From positions 372,001 through 436,000 of the forward strand of contig CANHGO010000001.1 of assembly GCA_947460975.1 (NCBI GenBank): a DNA stretch of 64,000 nt. Direction: 5' to 3'. Positions within the stretch are counted from its first letter, which is position 1, and every line of letters starts with the position of its first letter. A program made the translations under genes and the position numbers. Positions 28,401 to 36,035 of the stretch are shown here, in pieces. The notes under the pieces are model-generated. The model made no database searches. It was not told where the DNA came from and worked only from the letters and a program-made list of their open reading frames with translations. Origin of the DNA: Cytophagaceae bacterium (GTDB lineage: Bacteria > Bacteroidota > Bacteroidia > Cytophagales > Spirosomataceae).

Positions 28401-28908
28401 TACGAATAGTTTTAACATCAAAGGAGTGGAGGTTTCATTTTTAATTGATTTTAAGCTTGGCCACAAAATGATTTCAGGCACAAATCATAATGCTTGGCGA
28501 CATGGTTTATCAAAAGAAACACTGGTAGGAAGAGATGTAAATTATGTCATTGGAAATGGGGTAAACCTGAACGGGCAAGTGAATGCGACTAAATCAGGAG
28601 TTCAAGCCTATTATGAAACCGTACGCTCACAAAATATTGCAGAACAATTTGTGTATGATGCGGGACTTTGGCAATTACGTCAAATTATGATTGGATACGA
28701 TTTGTCTAAATTTTTATCTAAAAAAACACCTTTCATTAAAGGACTTAGAATAAATGCGGTAGCAAATAATGTAGCAGTTATAAAAAAATGGGTCCCTAAT
28801 TTACATCCTGAGCAATTTGGTTTCCCATCTGACAATTTAGTAGGCTTAGAAGCTACAGGTTTACCCATCACGAGAAATATCGGTTTTAACCTTAATTTGA
28901 AATTTTAA
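25417..28908 (+). CDS. SusC/RagA family TonB-linked outer-membrane receptor with STN domain
   Basis: 1163 residues. Order: signal peptide (about 1-27), STN signalling domain (about 48-115), carboxypeptidase-regulatory-like domain (QVKGRVLDENGSGLPGLSILIKG, about 142-220), a TonB-box-like LTEVVVTALGIKK, the plug with IRIRGQSSFGGNNSPLIVVNGVPI and SALYGSRAKDGVIMITTK, then a 22-strand-type barrel ending LNLKF. With the SusD downstream it forms a bin-and-lid importer for a soluble ligand. The STN domain marks it as the sensor for the adjacent sigma/FecR pair. Confidence 0.95.
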   Translation: MKKKQPINATYGILLFLLLSWQPSHSQILAMVQQTKQTETSKNDSKKALGSILVDLEGIYRANIFFELNTVENIFVNPKIISTGLSLEENLQNILKPLGLTYKKNNKTSYSITIDNIYKKTSTINFTPAISNEPDQKLGPQVKGRVLDENGSGLPGLSILIKGTSKGTSTDINGSFQLEVPTTETVLIFKYLGYETKEVLVGNQTNLEISLKPENKSLTEVVVTALGIKKQSKSVGYATASVGTDEMTLNRTANFMNALQGKMAGVNITPLGSGPAGTSKIRIRGQSSFGGNNSPLIVVNGVPIDNTNNGARGDVSERGSNRTSDGGDGLSSINPDDIEAMTVLKGAAASALYGSRAKDGVIMITTKTRSKGNGISLAYNSNFTSETPLDYTDYQYEYGQGENGIRPTTPFPTSGQWSFGEKFQPGMTQMLFDGVTLPYEPQRNQISQFYRQGYTWTNTLTLTSGGENGGFSLSVANLDNRTILQNSGYDRKTINLGFTQTLSKRLTISGNINYSNEYRKNPPNIAEQDYSPVIIFNMANSMPLSALEKYAEDANGNETVWSRFTNRTNPYFALKRFDNITNDRIFGNLTAKFNFTDWLFIQGRLGQDYYSREQDYNLPTGTQRQVAAPAGFVNGQFVQDSRNVRELNMDFLLGANKTFGSFGVNLNVGGNQMYRRISRHNVFVQDFYTRNLYTIGNGRQRDATYDFSERQVNSLYGSAEVSFKDYLFLSGTVRNDWFSTLSPENRSILYPSITSSFVFSQAFASALPDWITFGKIRAAYAEVGSDTDVSPYANNLFYGINAQQFPSPSGASQPLGNINGSTVPNANLRPMRVSEKEVGLELKLFNNALGIDLTYYDKLSSDQILRAQTSNAGGYLSQLINVGQSRNQGIEMLISINPIKSQNFNWNLILNNAYNKTEVLNLGNNVSNNMITVGTADFSGELRQVVGKPMGQLYGFGYMRDAQGRQIFDIGNGRPLRTTDQIAFGSAIPLWVGGITNSFNIKGVEVSFLIDFKLGHKMISGTNHNAWRHGLSKETLVGRDVNYVIGNGVNLNGQVNATKSGVQAYYETVRSQNIAEQFVYDAGLWQLRQIMIGYDLSKFLSKKTPFIKGLRINAVANNVAVIKKWVPNLHPEQFGFPSDNLVGLEATGLPITRNIGFNLNLKF

Positions 28909-28953
28909 AACGAGACATTCTTTACATAAATTCAATATTTAAACTTCAATAAA

Positions 28954-30480
28954 ATGAAAAATATACTACTTAGTTCTTTGATTCTTCTAGCCTCAATTGG
29001 CTTAGGAAGTTGTGATGAAGGATTTGACAAGATGAATGTTAATCCAATAGCACTTACTGCAGTGGAACCTTCTTATCAATTAAATACCACAATTGTGAAT
29101 ACGGCACCTAGTTATGGTAATTTAAGCTATGAAACGACAATCGTAAAACAAATGATTACTCCCTTCAGTGGACAAGGATCTGCTGCCAACTTTAATCAAG
29201 ATAATAGATCTGTAGCGTCTGGAAATTGGAATTCGTTTTATCAAAATAACATCAAAGAGTTGACAGATGTAATCGTAAAAACCAAAGATCTTCCAGCAAA
29301 ATCTAATCTTTATAATATGGCTAGAATTTGGAAAGCCTATTCTTTTATGATTTTAACGGATACCTATGGCGATGTTCCATATTCACAAGCTGGTAAAAAT
29401 TATCTAGAAGGAATTAGTGATCCCATTTACGATACCCAAGAATCTATTTATTCGGCTATTTTGACTGAATTGGAATCTGCATCTACAGCACTAGACGCAT
29501 CTAAAGCAAGGGTAAGTACTGACTTATTATATGATGGTGATGTGACAAAATGGAAAAGATTAGGATTCTCATTATTATTAAGAGCTTCTATGCGCTTATC
29601 AAAAGTTAACCCCGCAAAATCTGCTGAATTCGTGGCAAAAGCAGTAGCTGGTGGTCTTATGCAGTCAAATGCCGACAATGCCATTATACGACATAATGCA
29701 AACTTTGCGAATCCCATTGGTTCTCAACTAAATGGAGGCCAGTCTGCATTTTTTTACTTGGCTGAAGATTTTGTCGATTTTTTAAAGAAAGCAAATGATC
29801 CTAGGTTAGAATCTATAGCGGTTAGGTATGTCGGTGCAACCAGTGGAGCTCAACAAATTGAATCTAGGGCAAATAGAACTAAAGATGTTCAAATTGGTGC
29901 TCCATTAGGATTTGACAATACGACTATTATAGTAGCCGTAAGAGAAAAGAAATTAGCTAGTTTATGGGACTATAGCCAATTAGACCGTACAAGGGTAGGG
30001 GGATTAAATGCTCCAAGTTTTTTAGTGACCTATTCTCAGACGCAACTTTTGTTAGCAGAAGCTGCTCACAGAAAGTGGACTGCAGGAACAGCTGCTACTT
30101 TTTATTCAAACGGAATTAAAGCCCATATGCAACAATTTGCATCTTATGGTACTACGTCAACCATTTCAGAGGCTGCCATAAATGCCTATTTACTTGCAAA
30201 TCCATTGACCCCTGGAAAAGAATTAGAAGAGATTAATACTCAATATTGGGTTTCATCCTTTTTAGTAGGTCCGGAGTCTTGGGCTAATTTTAGACGAAGT
30301 GGTTTTCCAGTTTTAAAACCAAATTCTTTCCCAGGTAGTGACCTGAAAACAGAGCCATTTATTCGCAGGTTAACTTACGTAGACGCAGAACTTAATGTGA
30401 ACAAAGCCAATGTCCAAAAGGCTATTGAGCGACAAGGGGCAAATACAATGGATACCAGAATCTGGTGGGACAAAAAATAG
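28954..30480 (+). CDS. SusD/RagB family surface lipoprotein
   Basis: 508 residues. Lipoprotein signal ending LASIGLGSC (Cys at about 20). The body fits the SusD-like_2 subgroup: an early NPIALTAVEPSYQLNTTIV block, helical MARIWKAYSFMILTDTYGDVPYSQA, and the TPR-like helices of the SusD fold. It caps the SusC barrel and binds the ligand. It follows susC by 45 bp and is followed by the aldolase gene after 14 bp, which ties ligand capture to sugar-acid metabolism. Confidence 0.93.
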   Translation: MKNILLSSLILLASIGLGSCDEGFDKMNVNPIALTAVEPSYQLNTTIVNTAPSYGNLSYETTIVKQMITPFSGQGSAANFNQDNRSVASGNWNSFYQNNIKELTDVIVKTKDLPAKSNLYNMARIWKAYSFMILTDTYGDVPYSQAGKNYLEGISDPIYDTQESIYSAILTELESASTALDASKARVSTDLLYDGDVTKWKRLGFSLLLRASMRLSKVNPAKSAEFVAKAVAGGLMQSNADNAIIRHNANFANPIGSQLNGGQSAFFYLAEDFVDFLKKANDPRLESIAVRYVGATSGAQQIESRANRTKDVQIGAPLGFDNTTIIVAVREKKLASLWDYSQLDRTRVGGLNAPSFLVTYSQTQLLLAEAAHRKWTAGTAATFYSNGIKAHMQQFASYGTTSTISEAAINAYLLANPLTPGKELEEINTQYWVSSFLVGPESWANFRRSGFPVLKPNSFPGSDLKTEPFIRRLTYVDAELNVNKANVQKAIERQGANTMDTRIWWDKK

Positions 30481-30494
30481 TTTTGATTCCTACT

Positions 30495-31265
30495 ATGCAA
30501 AGTCTTAAAAAACGAGTATTGAATGGGGAAACCCTTCACGGTTGTTGGCTAAATTTAGGAAGCCCATTGACCGCTGAAATTGTTGGTTTATCAGGTTTTG
30601 ATTGGGTGCTCATTGATTTAGAGCATGGCGCTGGAACTGAAATGAGCACCCTGGCACAACTCCAAGCCTTAAAAAGCACGCCCGCAGTTCCTATCGTCCG
30701 AGTGGAAAGCCATGAAGCCCCTAGAATTGGGCGAGTATTGGATATGGGCGCTATGGGTGTGATGTGTCCCAAAATAAACGATGCTCAAGAAGCTCAAAAG
30801 GCAATAAATGGTCTTTTTTATCCACCCAATGGAAACAGAGGTGTGGCAAAAATGGTCAGAGCCACTGAATTTGGACTAAAATTTCAATCCTACTATGATT
30901 CTTCTACCGAAGAATTATTGGGAATTGTACAAATTGAAACCTCAGCAGCATTAGAAAATGTGGATGAAATTGCAGCTGTCAAAGGAGTGGATATATTATT
31001 TATTGGACCTGCTGATTTAACCATGGAACTCGGGATTTTTGGACAATTCGACCACCCCCAATATTTAGATGCGATCCATTTAATTACAAGTGCAGCGAAA
31101 AAATTTGGGAAGGCTACTGGAATTCTGTTTTTTAATACTTCGGAATATGAAAAATATCATGCGATGGGAATTCGATTTTTAGCCTGCGGCGCAGATGCAA
31201 CTTTTGTGGCAGATGGGGCGAGAAATATGGCCAAAAACTTAGGCGATTTAAAGAATAACAAATAA
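30495..31265 (+). CDS. HpcH/HpaI family class II aldolase
   Basis: 256 residues. Metal-dependent aldolase splitting 2-keto-3-deoxy sugar acids, or related 4-hydroxy-2-oxo acids, to pyruvate and an aldehyde. Seen: FDWVLIDLEHGAG (barrel strand with metal-ligand Glu), PIVRVESHEAPRIGRVLDMGAMGVMCPK, GNRGVAKMVRA, and IGPADLTMELGIFGQ. The ATG at 30495 is chosen; an in-frame GTG at 30465 would run 16 bases into susD. Neighbours (GntP permease, UxuA-like enzyme) support a sugar-acid substrate. The exact one is unknown. Confidence 0.88.
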   Translation: MQSLKKRVLNGETLHGCWLNLGSPLTAEIVGLSGFDWVLIDLEHGAGTEMSTLAQLQALKSTPAVPIVRVESHEAPRIGRVLDMGAMGVMCPKINDAQEAQKAINGLFYPPNGNRGVAKMVRATEFGLKFQSYYDSSTEELLGIVQIETSAALENVDEIAAVKGVDILFIGPADLTMELGIFGQFDHPQYLDAIHLITSAAKKFGKATGILFFNTSEYEKYHAMGIRFLACGADATFVADGARNMAKNLGDLKNNK

Positions 31266-31283
31266 CTCTTTTAGAAAAACGAT

Positions 31284-32732
31284 ATGACAAGTTTAGATCC
31301 TTTAATCATTTTATTTATTGGAATTATTATGGTTGTTGGAGGCATTATAGGTCTTAAATTACATCCGTTTTTAGCCCTATTATTAGGAGCATTTTCTGTA
31401 GCAATTTTAACATCCCCTGAGGCGATTCAGCAGTTTGCCGTCGACAAAGGAATGTCCCCTGCTGCCGCATTATCACTAGCAAAAAAGAGTATTGGCGAGC
31501 GCATTGCCACAGAATTTGGGAATACCTGTGCTAAAATTGGAATATTAATCGCCATGGCAGCTATCATAGGTAAATGCATGCTGGAAAGTGGTGCAGCAGA
31601 ACGTATCATTCGATCCATTCTAAAATTTACCGGCATCGATAAGGCGCCAATCGCATTCTTAATCAGTAGTTTCTTTTTAGGGATACCTGTTTTTTTTGAT
31701 ACCGTATTGTTCTTAATGATTCCATTAGCCAAAGCCATGACATTTAGAATTGGCAAAAACTACCTTTTACTCATATTGTGTATTATGGCGGGAGCTGCTA
31801 TGGCAAATTCTCTTGTACCCCCGGCGCCAGGACCCCTTTTCCTGATCGGCGAAATGCATATTCCGATAGGTCTCATGATGATTTCGGGAACGATTGTTGG
31901 GCTATTCACGATAACCTCAGGCTATTTTTTCGCCAAATGGGCGAATTTAAAATGGCCAATCGAATTAAGGGATTCGCTAGATGCAAAGCTAGAAGACATA
32001 AAAGAAATTTCAGCCAAAGAAACTACGAAATTACCAAGTCTAGGAATTTCCCTCTTACCCATATTATTCCCATTACTATTCATTTGTTTGGATACGTTCA
32101 TCAATGCATTTGTAACGAAAGGAGATTCTTCAGGCAATTCTTCCTTAATGACAAATATCATTGCCCTTTTTAAATTTTTTGGAGATAAGAATGTAGCCAT
32201 CATTTGTGGAGGAATTATTGCACTTATGGTTTTGGTAAAAGAAAAGGGAAAAGATGAAAATTTGACATCGTTTGTGCAGGCAGCGTTGATGAGTGGGGGC
32301 GGAATCATTTTAATTACAGCTGCTGGAGGTGCTTTTGGGGGGATGCTCCAACAAACCGGAATAAGCAATAGAATCGCTGAAATGACAAAGGATTATCAAA
32401 TAGCGCTCATTCCTTTAGCTTTCTTTATAGCCGCAATCGTTCGTACAGCGCAAGGTTCAGCGACCGTTGCCTTAATAACCGCTTCAGGAATTTTATCAGG
32501 CATGGCAAATAATACAAGTCTAGAATTCCATCCTGTTTATTTAGGTTTAGCGATTGGCTGTGGATCTAAACTAGTCCCATGGATGAATGACGCAGGTTTT
32601 TGGATCATTTGCAAGCTTAGTAATTTAACAGAGAAAGAAGCATTAAAAACGATAACACCCATGTTAGCTGTGATGGGATTTACGGGACTTATCATCATCA
32701 TTATTGGCGCAAAACTCTTTCCATTAGTTTAA
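31284..32732 (+). CDS. GntP family sugar-acid:proton symporter
   Basis: 482 residues with about twelve to fourteen hydrophobic helices. The GntP family is recognised by FFLGIPVFFDTVLFLMIPLA, MANSLVPPAPGPLFLIGEM, AAGGAFGGMLQQTG, RTAQGSATVALITASG, and CGSKLVPWMNDAGFW. Members import gluconate, fructuronate, D-serine or similar hydroxy acids. It would carry across the inner membrane what SusCD brings through the outer membrane. It follows the aldolase by 18 bp. Confidence 0.92.
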   Translation: MTSLDPLIILFIGIIMVVGGIIGLKLHPFLALLLGAFSVAILTSPEAIQQFAVDKGMSPAAALSLAKKSIGERIATEFGNTCAKIGILIAMAAIIGKCMLESGAAERIIRSILKFTGIDKAPIAFLISSFFLGIPVFFDTVLFLMIPLAKAMTFRIGKNYLLLILCIMAGAAMANSLVPPAPGPLFLIGEMHIPIGLMMISGTIVGLFTITSGYFFAKWANLKWPIELRDSLDAKLEDIKEISAKETTKLPSLGISLLPILFPLLFICLDTFINAFVTKGDSSGNSSLMTNIIALFKFFGDKNVAIICGGIIALMVLVKEKGKDENLTSFVQAALMSGGGIILITAAGGAFGGMLQQTGISNRIAEMTKDYQIALIPLAFFIAAIVRTAQGSATVALITASGILSGMANNTSLEFHPVYLGLAIGCGSKLVPWMNDAGFWIICKLSNLTEKEALKTITPMLAVMGFTGLIIIIIGAKLFPLV

Positions 32733-32844
32733 AAATTAGTTGAGAATAAAAAAAGCAATTAAAAAAGGAAATGGAAATTTGGACCACAGCTCCATTATTT
32801 TAAATTTTGAATCATAAAAATTAAACTATTTAAACACAAGAACT

Positions 32845-33963
32845 ATGAAACGCAATAATTTCTTAAAAGCTATAACAGCAAGTTCTGTAGGAGCAACCCT
32901 ATTAAATTCCACAGATGCAAAAGCATCTATAGAAGCAAAAGCAGCCCCTAAGAAAACGTTAATGACCGTAGGCTGCCAATCAGGCGGAACAACGATCGAA
33001 AATTTAGAATTCAAAGCTCGGCATGGCGTTTATAACATCGATGGAGGATCACCTAAGACGATTGTTGGCAAAGGCTGGGACTTAGCGGATTCATTGGCTA
33101 AGAAAGAAGCTTGTGAAAAATATGGGATAAAATTAGACGCCTACCACTTTCCATTGACCTCTGCTGGTATTGACAAAGTTGAATATCCAAACATCATGTT
33201 AGGAAAAAGCCCTGAAAGAGATCGGGAAATCGAGATACTCCAACAAATGATTCAGGTGGCATCTAAATCTGGCATCAAAGTTTTAAATTACAATACGACT
33301 ATTTTACCCGTTTTAAGAACAGGTCGATTTGTCGATCCCAAAAGAGGAAATGTTGAATACAATGTTTGGAATTATCAAGAAGCATTAAAAAGAAATGACC
33401 CAAAAACAATTGCAGGCGATGTGAGCATTGAGCAAATGTTTGAAAGAATTACGTATTTATTAGATCGACTTTTGCCCGTTGCCAAAGAATACAAAGTCAA
33501 ATTAGCGAACCACATTGCCGATCCGCCAACGCCCGTTGGATACAGAGGAATTACCAGATGGAATAGCCCCGATGTATTTAAAGGCATTCAACGCTTTGCT
33601 AAACTATACGACAATGAATACCATGGATTTAATTTTTGCATAGGATCCATCGCCGAGGGATTAAATGATCCAGCAAACGAAATTTTCCCGATCATAAAAT
33701 GGGTAGGTGAGCGCAATCAGATTTTCAACGTCCATTTAAGAAATATAAAGGGAGGGTTTAATAACTTCCAAGAAGTATACCCAGATAATGGTGATATGAA
33801 TTTTCTTAAAGTCGTAAGGGCCTTAAGAGATGTAGGATTTTCAGGAATGGTTATGCCGGATCACGTACCTCACCATCATGATGATTTAAAAGGTAATCAA
33901 GCATTTTCATTTTGCTACGGATATATCAAAGCCTTGATTCAAGCAGTAAGCGAAGAAAAATAA
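32845..33963 (+). CDS. Exported mannonate dehydratase (UxuA)-like TIM-barrel protein
   Basis: 372 residues with an N-terminal leader (KRNNFLKAITASSVGATLL) like that of exported redox and isomerase proteins. The C-terminal half has UxuA-type blocks: VKLANHIADPPTP, NFCIGSIAEGL (UxuA has a Cys at this strand), FNVHLRNIKGGFNNFQEVYPDNGDM, and GMVMPDHVPHHHDD. UxuA dehydrates D-mannonate to 2-keto-3-deoxygluconate. Whether this exported relative does the same or isomerises a sugar is open. It closes the locus, 112 bp after gntP, and is followed by a perfect terminator. Confidence 0.75.
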   Translation: MKRNNFLKAITASSVGATLLNSTDAKASIEAKAAPKKTLMTVGCQSGGTTIENLEFKARHGVYNIDGGSPKTIVGKGWDLADSLAKKEACEKYGIKLDAYHFPLTSAGIDKVEYPNIMLGKSPERDREIEILQQMIQVASKSGIKVLNYNTTILPVLRTGRFVDPKRGNVEYNVWNYQEALKRNDPKTIAGDVSIEQMFERITYLLDRLLPVAKEYKVKLANHIADPPTPVGYRGITRWNSPDVFKGIQRFAKLYDNEYHGFNFCIGSIAEGLNDPANEIFPIIKWVGERNQIFNVHLRNIKGGFNNFQEVYPDNGDMNFLKVVRALRDVGFSGMVMPDHVPHHHDDLKGNQAFSFCYGYIKALIQAVSEEK

Positions 33964-33970
33964 ATTAAAT

Positions 33971-34002
33971 AAAAAAGGAGATCAAATTTGATCTCCTTTT
34001 TT
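33971..34002 (+). terminator. Perfect-palindrome terminator ending the SusCD locus
   Basis: A 16-bp perfect inverted repeat, AAAAAAGGAGATCAAA / TTTGATCTCCTTTTTT, 7 bp after the UxuA-like stop codon, with the final T tract on the plus strand. Confidence 0.9.
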
Positions 34003-34034
34003 TCTGTAGAGCGGGGATTGACAGCTTCATTTTA

Positions 34035-34208
34035 TTCGCTTGATACTCAACGTTCGGGAGTGACAGCTCCACTCTGTTTCGCTGTCAGCCCGCGGGGCAT
34101 CTAGCAAATAGCCTAACACCATTCGCTTGATACTCAAAGTTCGGGGGTGACAGCTCCACTCTGTTTCGCTATCAGCCCGCGGGGCATCTAGCACAAAGCC
34201 TGCCACTG
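34035..34208. repeat. Two tandem copies of an 87-bp GC-rich repeat
   Basis: Copies begin at 34035 and 34122 with TTCGCTTGATACTCAA. Both contain GTGACAGCTCCACTCTG, TTTCGCT and CAGCCCGCGGGGCATCTAGC. A third start, TTCGC, falls at 34209, exactly 87 bp later, before the match is lost. A degenerate piece (TGACAGCTTCATTTTATTCGCTTG) precedes the first copy. The block is clearly richer in G+C than the flanking DNA. 87 bp is 29 codons, so one minus-strand frame stays open and shows the repeated word LDAPRADSETEWSCH. I read this as a by-product and not a gene. Confidence 0.8.
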
Positions 34209-34225
34209 TTCGCGCTGCGAACCGT

Positions 34226-34290
34226 GGCTTTTTTAATGGGCGTTCGTTCAATCTCGCTAGCGGAATTCACTTCCGCCCAATAAAAAAGCC
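34226..34290. repeat. Large imperfect inverted repeat beside the tRNA terminator
   Basis: Arms GGCTTTTTTAATGGGCG (34226-34242) and CGCCCAATAAAAAAGCC (34274-34290) match at 16 of 17 positions around a 31-nt loop. The right arm overlaps the T tract of the tRNA-Ser terminator, so the two structures would compete in RNA. Confidence 0.65.
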
Positions 34291-34314
34291 TTTCAGCTCA
34301 CGCTGAAAGGCTTT
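34282..34314 (-). terminator. Terminator of tRNA-Ser
   Basis: 13-bp stem AAAGCCTTTCAGC / GCTGAAAGGCTTT with a TCAC loop on the plus strand (GTGA in the transcript). Read on the minus strand it lies just after the tRNA 3' end and continues into a T tract. Confidence 0.85.
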
Positions 34315-34316
34315 GT

Positions 34317-34403
34317 AGAGGGGAAGGGATTCGAACCCTCGGTAAGCTTGAGACCTACACACGCTTTCCAAGCGTGCTCCTTAAACCACTCGGACACCCC
34401 TCT
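34317..34403 (-). tRNA. tRNA-Ser (GGA)
   Basis: 87 nt with a long variable arm, as expected for tRNA-Ser. The acceptor stem AGAGGGG pairs with CCCCTCT, the T arm contains GGGTTCGAATCCC, and the anticodon stem CACGC / GCGTG closes a 7-nt loop TTGGAAA with anticodon GGA (plus-strand 34367-34369). It reads UCC and UCU codons. CCA is not encoded. It lies 24 bp downstream of the S10 peptidase gene on the same strand. Confidence 0.95.
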
Positions 34404-34427
34404 GAATGGGATGGCAAAGCTAAGAAT

Positions 34428-35921
34428 TTATTTTGAAGAATCGAAAAAGGAATCAATGTCCTTTTTAAATTGAATCAAACTTGGCTTGTGTATGTAATAC
34501 ATATGTCCGGATTCATAGAACTTTATATCTACACGCGCTCTTTGCTCAGGACGCAAAAACATATGTTCCACATCATACAAAGCCGTAAAATAAGGGGTAG
34601 CAAAATCATAATAGCCACAACCTAAATACACTTTCAAATTAGGGTTTTTGGCCATCGCATCACGCAAACTCTCCGCCACATTTAAGTACTTATTTTGCAC
34701 ATTCTTATAAGACCAAGGATATACGTTGCCAAATACATTATATCCCTTCTCTTCCTTAAACTTCAGTTCTTTGGACAAATAATCATTGATCGTCGCGGTA
34801 AACGGACCGTCAATGTTGGCAAATGATGGATCAAAGTCGACATATTCGCCCGCATCATCAAAGTCACGCCCCGTAAACCGAGCGTCTAATCGGCCGACCG
34901 ACAAACCATCCCCACGACGTAAGGCTTTATAAAATCGGTTTTCATCCACACGCAAATTCGCCTGTAAACAAAGTTCTTTGCTAAGTCCGGTCCAATAGGC
35001 CATTTTCTCCGCGATGGCATCTTTTTCTTTGGCAGACATCCAACCTCCTTTGATTAATGCAGATGCATATTCCCCAATCGTCCATGCCTCAGATTCTTTC
35101 AAGACGTCGGCAATGGGACGGGCCAATAAAGCGGGGGCCAATTTCTTGTGATACCAAGCCGCAGCGGTGTAAGATGGAATGTATAAAGCCCTCGGCAAGT
35201 CATTTCCAATGTCATAATTATTCGTTCCAAAATTCAATACCGCCGAAATTAAGATAACCCCATTGATATAAATTCGATGCGTATCCTGTAAATACTTGGA
35301 TAATCCTGCCGCACGCGTGGTTCCATAAGACTCACCAGCTAGGAATTTGGGAGAAGCCCAACGATCATACCGGCTTAAAAAGTTTCTCACAAATGCCCCT
35401 ACTGAAGTGATATCCTCCACATAGCCATGGTAATTACTCTCCTTTTCGCCATTGACCGTCCGTGAATATCCAGTAGATACGGGGTCAATAAACACCAAAT
35501 CCGTTTTATCTAACCAAGAAAATTCATTAGGAATATAGGTATAAGGCGCAGCAGTCGCCGAACCATCATCTTTCAAAAGAACTCTTTTAGGACCCACGCC
35601 TCCCATGTGCAACCACAATGACGCTGAACCCGGCCCCCCATTGAACGTAAATGTTACAGGCCTCTTTCCCGCATCCTCCCCTTCTTTTTGATAATAGGTA
35701 AAAAAGATTTTGGACAATACTTTACCGGTATCCTGCTTCATGTGCATGTATCCAGTAAAAGCCGTGTACTGAATCGTCTTACCTCCGATGATGATCGCAT
35801 GTGTCGTTTTAACTACTTGGACCCCCTGAGGATCAGGATCGCTTGGGACTATGGAAGCTGTCTTTTGAGAAACCGCATTAAATGATATGGCAACAATTAA
35901 ACTCAACAATATTTTTTTCAT
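34428..35921 (-). CDS. Secreted S10 family serine carboxypeptidase-like protein
   Basis: 497 residues with a signal peptide (about 1-18). The alpha/beta-hydrolase S10 signature is complete: the oxyanion/N-terminal block FTFNGGPGSASLWLHMGG, the nucleophile Ser in LAGESYGTTRAAGLS, the catalytic Asp region GCGYYDFATPYF, and the His in ESGHMYYIHKP. It should trim C-terminal residues from peptides, or act as an acyltransferase/esterase, in the periplasm or outside the cell. It is divergent from the siroheme reductase, with 114 bp between start codons. Confidence 0.9.
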   Translation of the reverse strand: MKKILLSLIVAISFNAVSQKTASIVPSDPDPQGVQVVKTTHAIIIGGKTIQYTAFTGYMHMKQDTGKVLSKIFFTYYQKEGEDAGKRPVTFTFNGGPGSASLWLHMGGVGPKRVLLKDDGSATAAPYTYIPNEFSWLDKTDLVFIDPVSTGYSRTVNGEKESNYHGYVEDITSVGAFVRNFLSRYDRWASPKFLAGESYGTTRAAGLSKYLQDTHRIYINGVILISAVLNFGTNNYDIGNDLPRALYIPSYTAAAWYHKKLAPALLARPIADVLKESEAWTIGEYASALIKGGWMSAKEKDAIAEKMAYWTGLSKELCLQANLRVDENRFYKALRRGDGLSVGRLDARFTGRDFDDAGEYVDFDPSFANIDGPFTATINDYLSKELKFKEEKGYNVFGNVYPWSYKNVQNKYLNVAESLRDAMAKNPNLKVYLGCGYYDFATPYFTALYDVEHMFLRPEQRARVDIKFYESGHMYYIHKPSLIQFKKDIDSFFDSSK

Positions 35922-35954
35922 CCTAAATTAATTTTAAAACGAATATAAAAATTG

Positions 35955-35985
35955 TTTGCCAATAAAAGGTTATTTCGTAGATTTG
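35955..35985 (+). promoter_or_regulatory. Promoter of the siroheme reductase gene (TTTG-N19-TAGATTTG)
   Basis: A complete Bacteroidota-type promoter: -33 TTTG at 35955-35958, 19-bp spacer, and -7 TAGATTTG at 35978-35985. The transcript would begin near 35992, leaving a leader of about 45 nt that contains the palindrome CTATATATTATATAG. Confidence 0.65.
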
Positions 35986-36035
35986 CACCTACTCTATATA
36001 TTATATAGACTTTAACAACAATACAAGATAAAAAA

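Noticed and set aside
31778-32368. Overlapping frames on both strands inside the gntP gene
   Set aside because: They are out-of-frame shadows of a clear GntP permease.
34035-34208. CRISPR array
   Set aside because: There are only two long copies with no spacers and no cas genes; it is a simple tandem repeat.
34027-34251. Minus-strand 74-codon frame with a repeated LDAPRADSETEWSCH word
   Set aside because: The frame stays open only because the 87-bp DNA repeat is 29 codons long. It has no start context, no domain, and its period matches the DNA repeat exactly.
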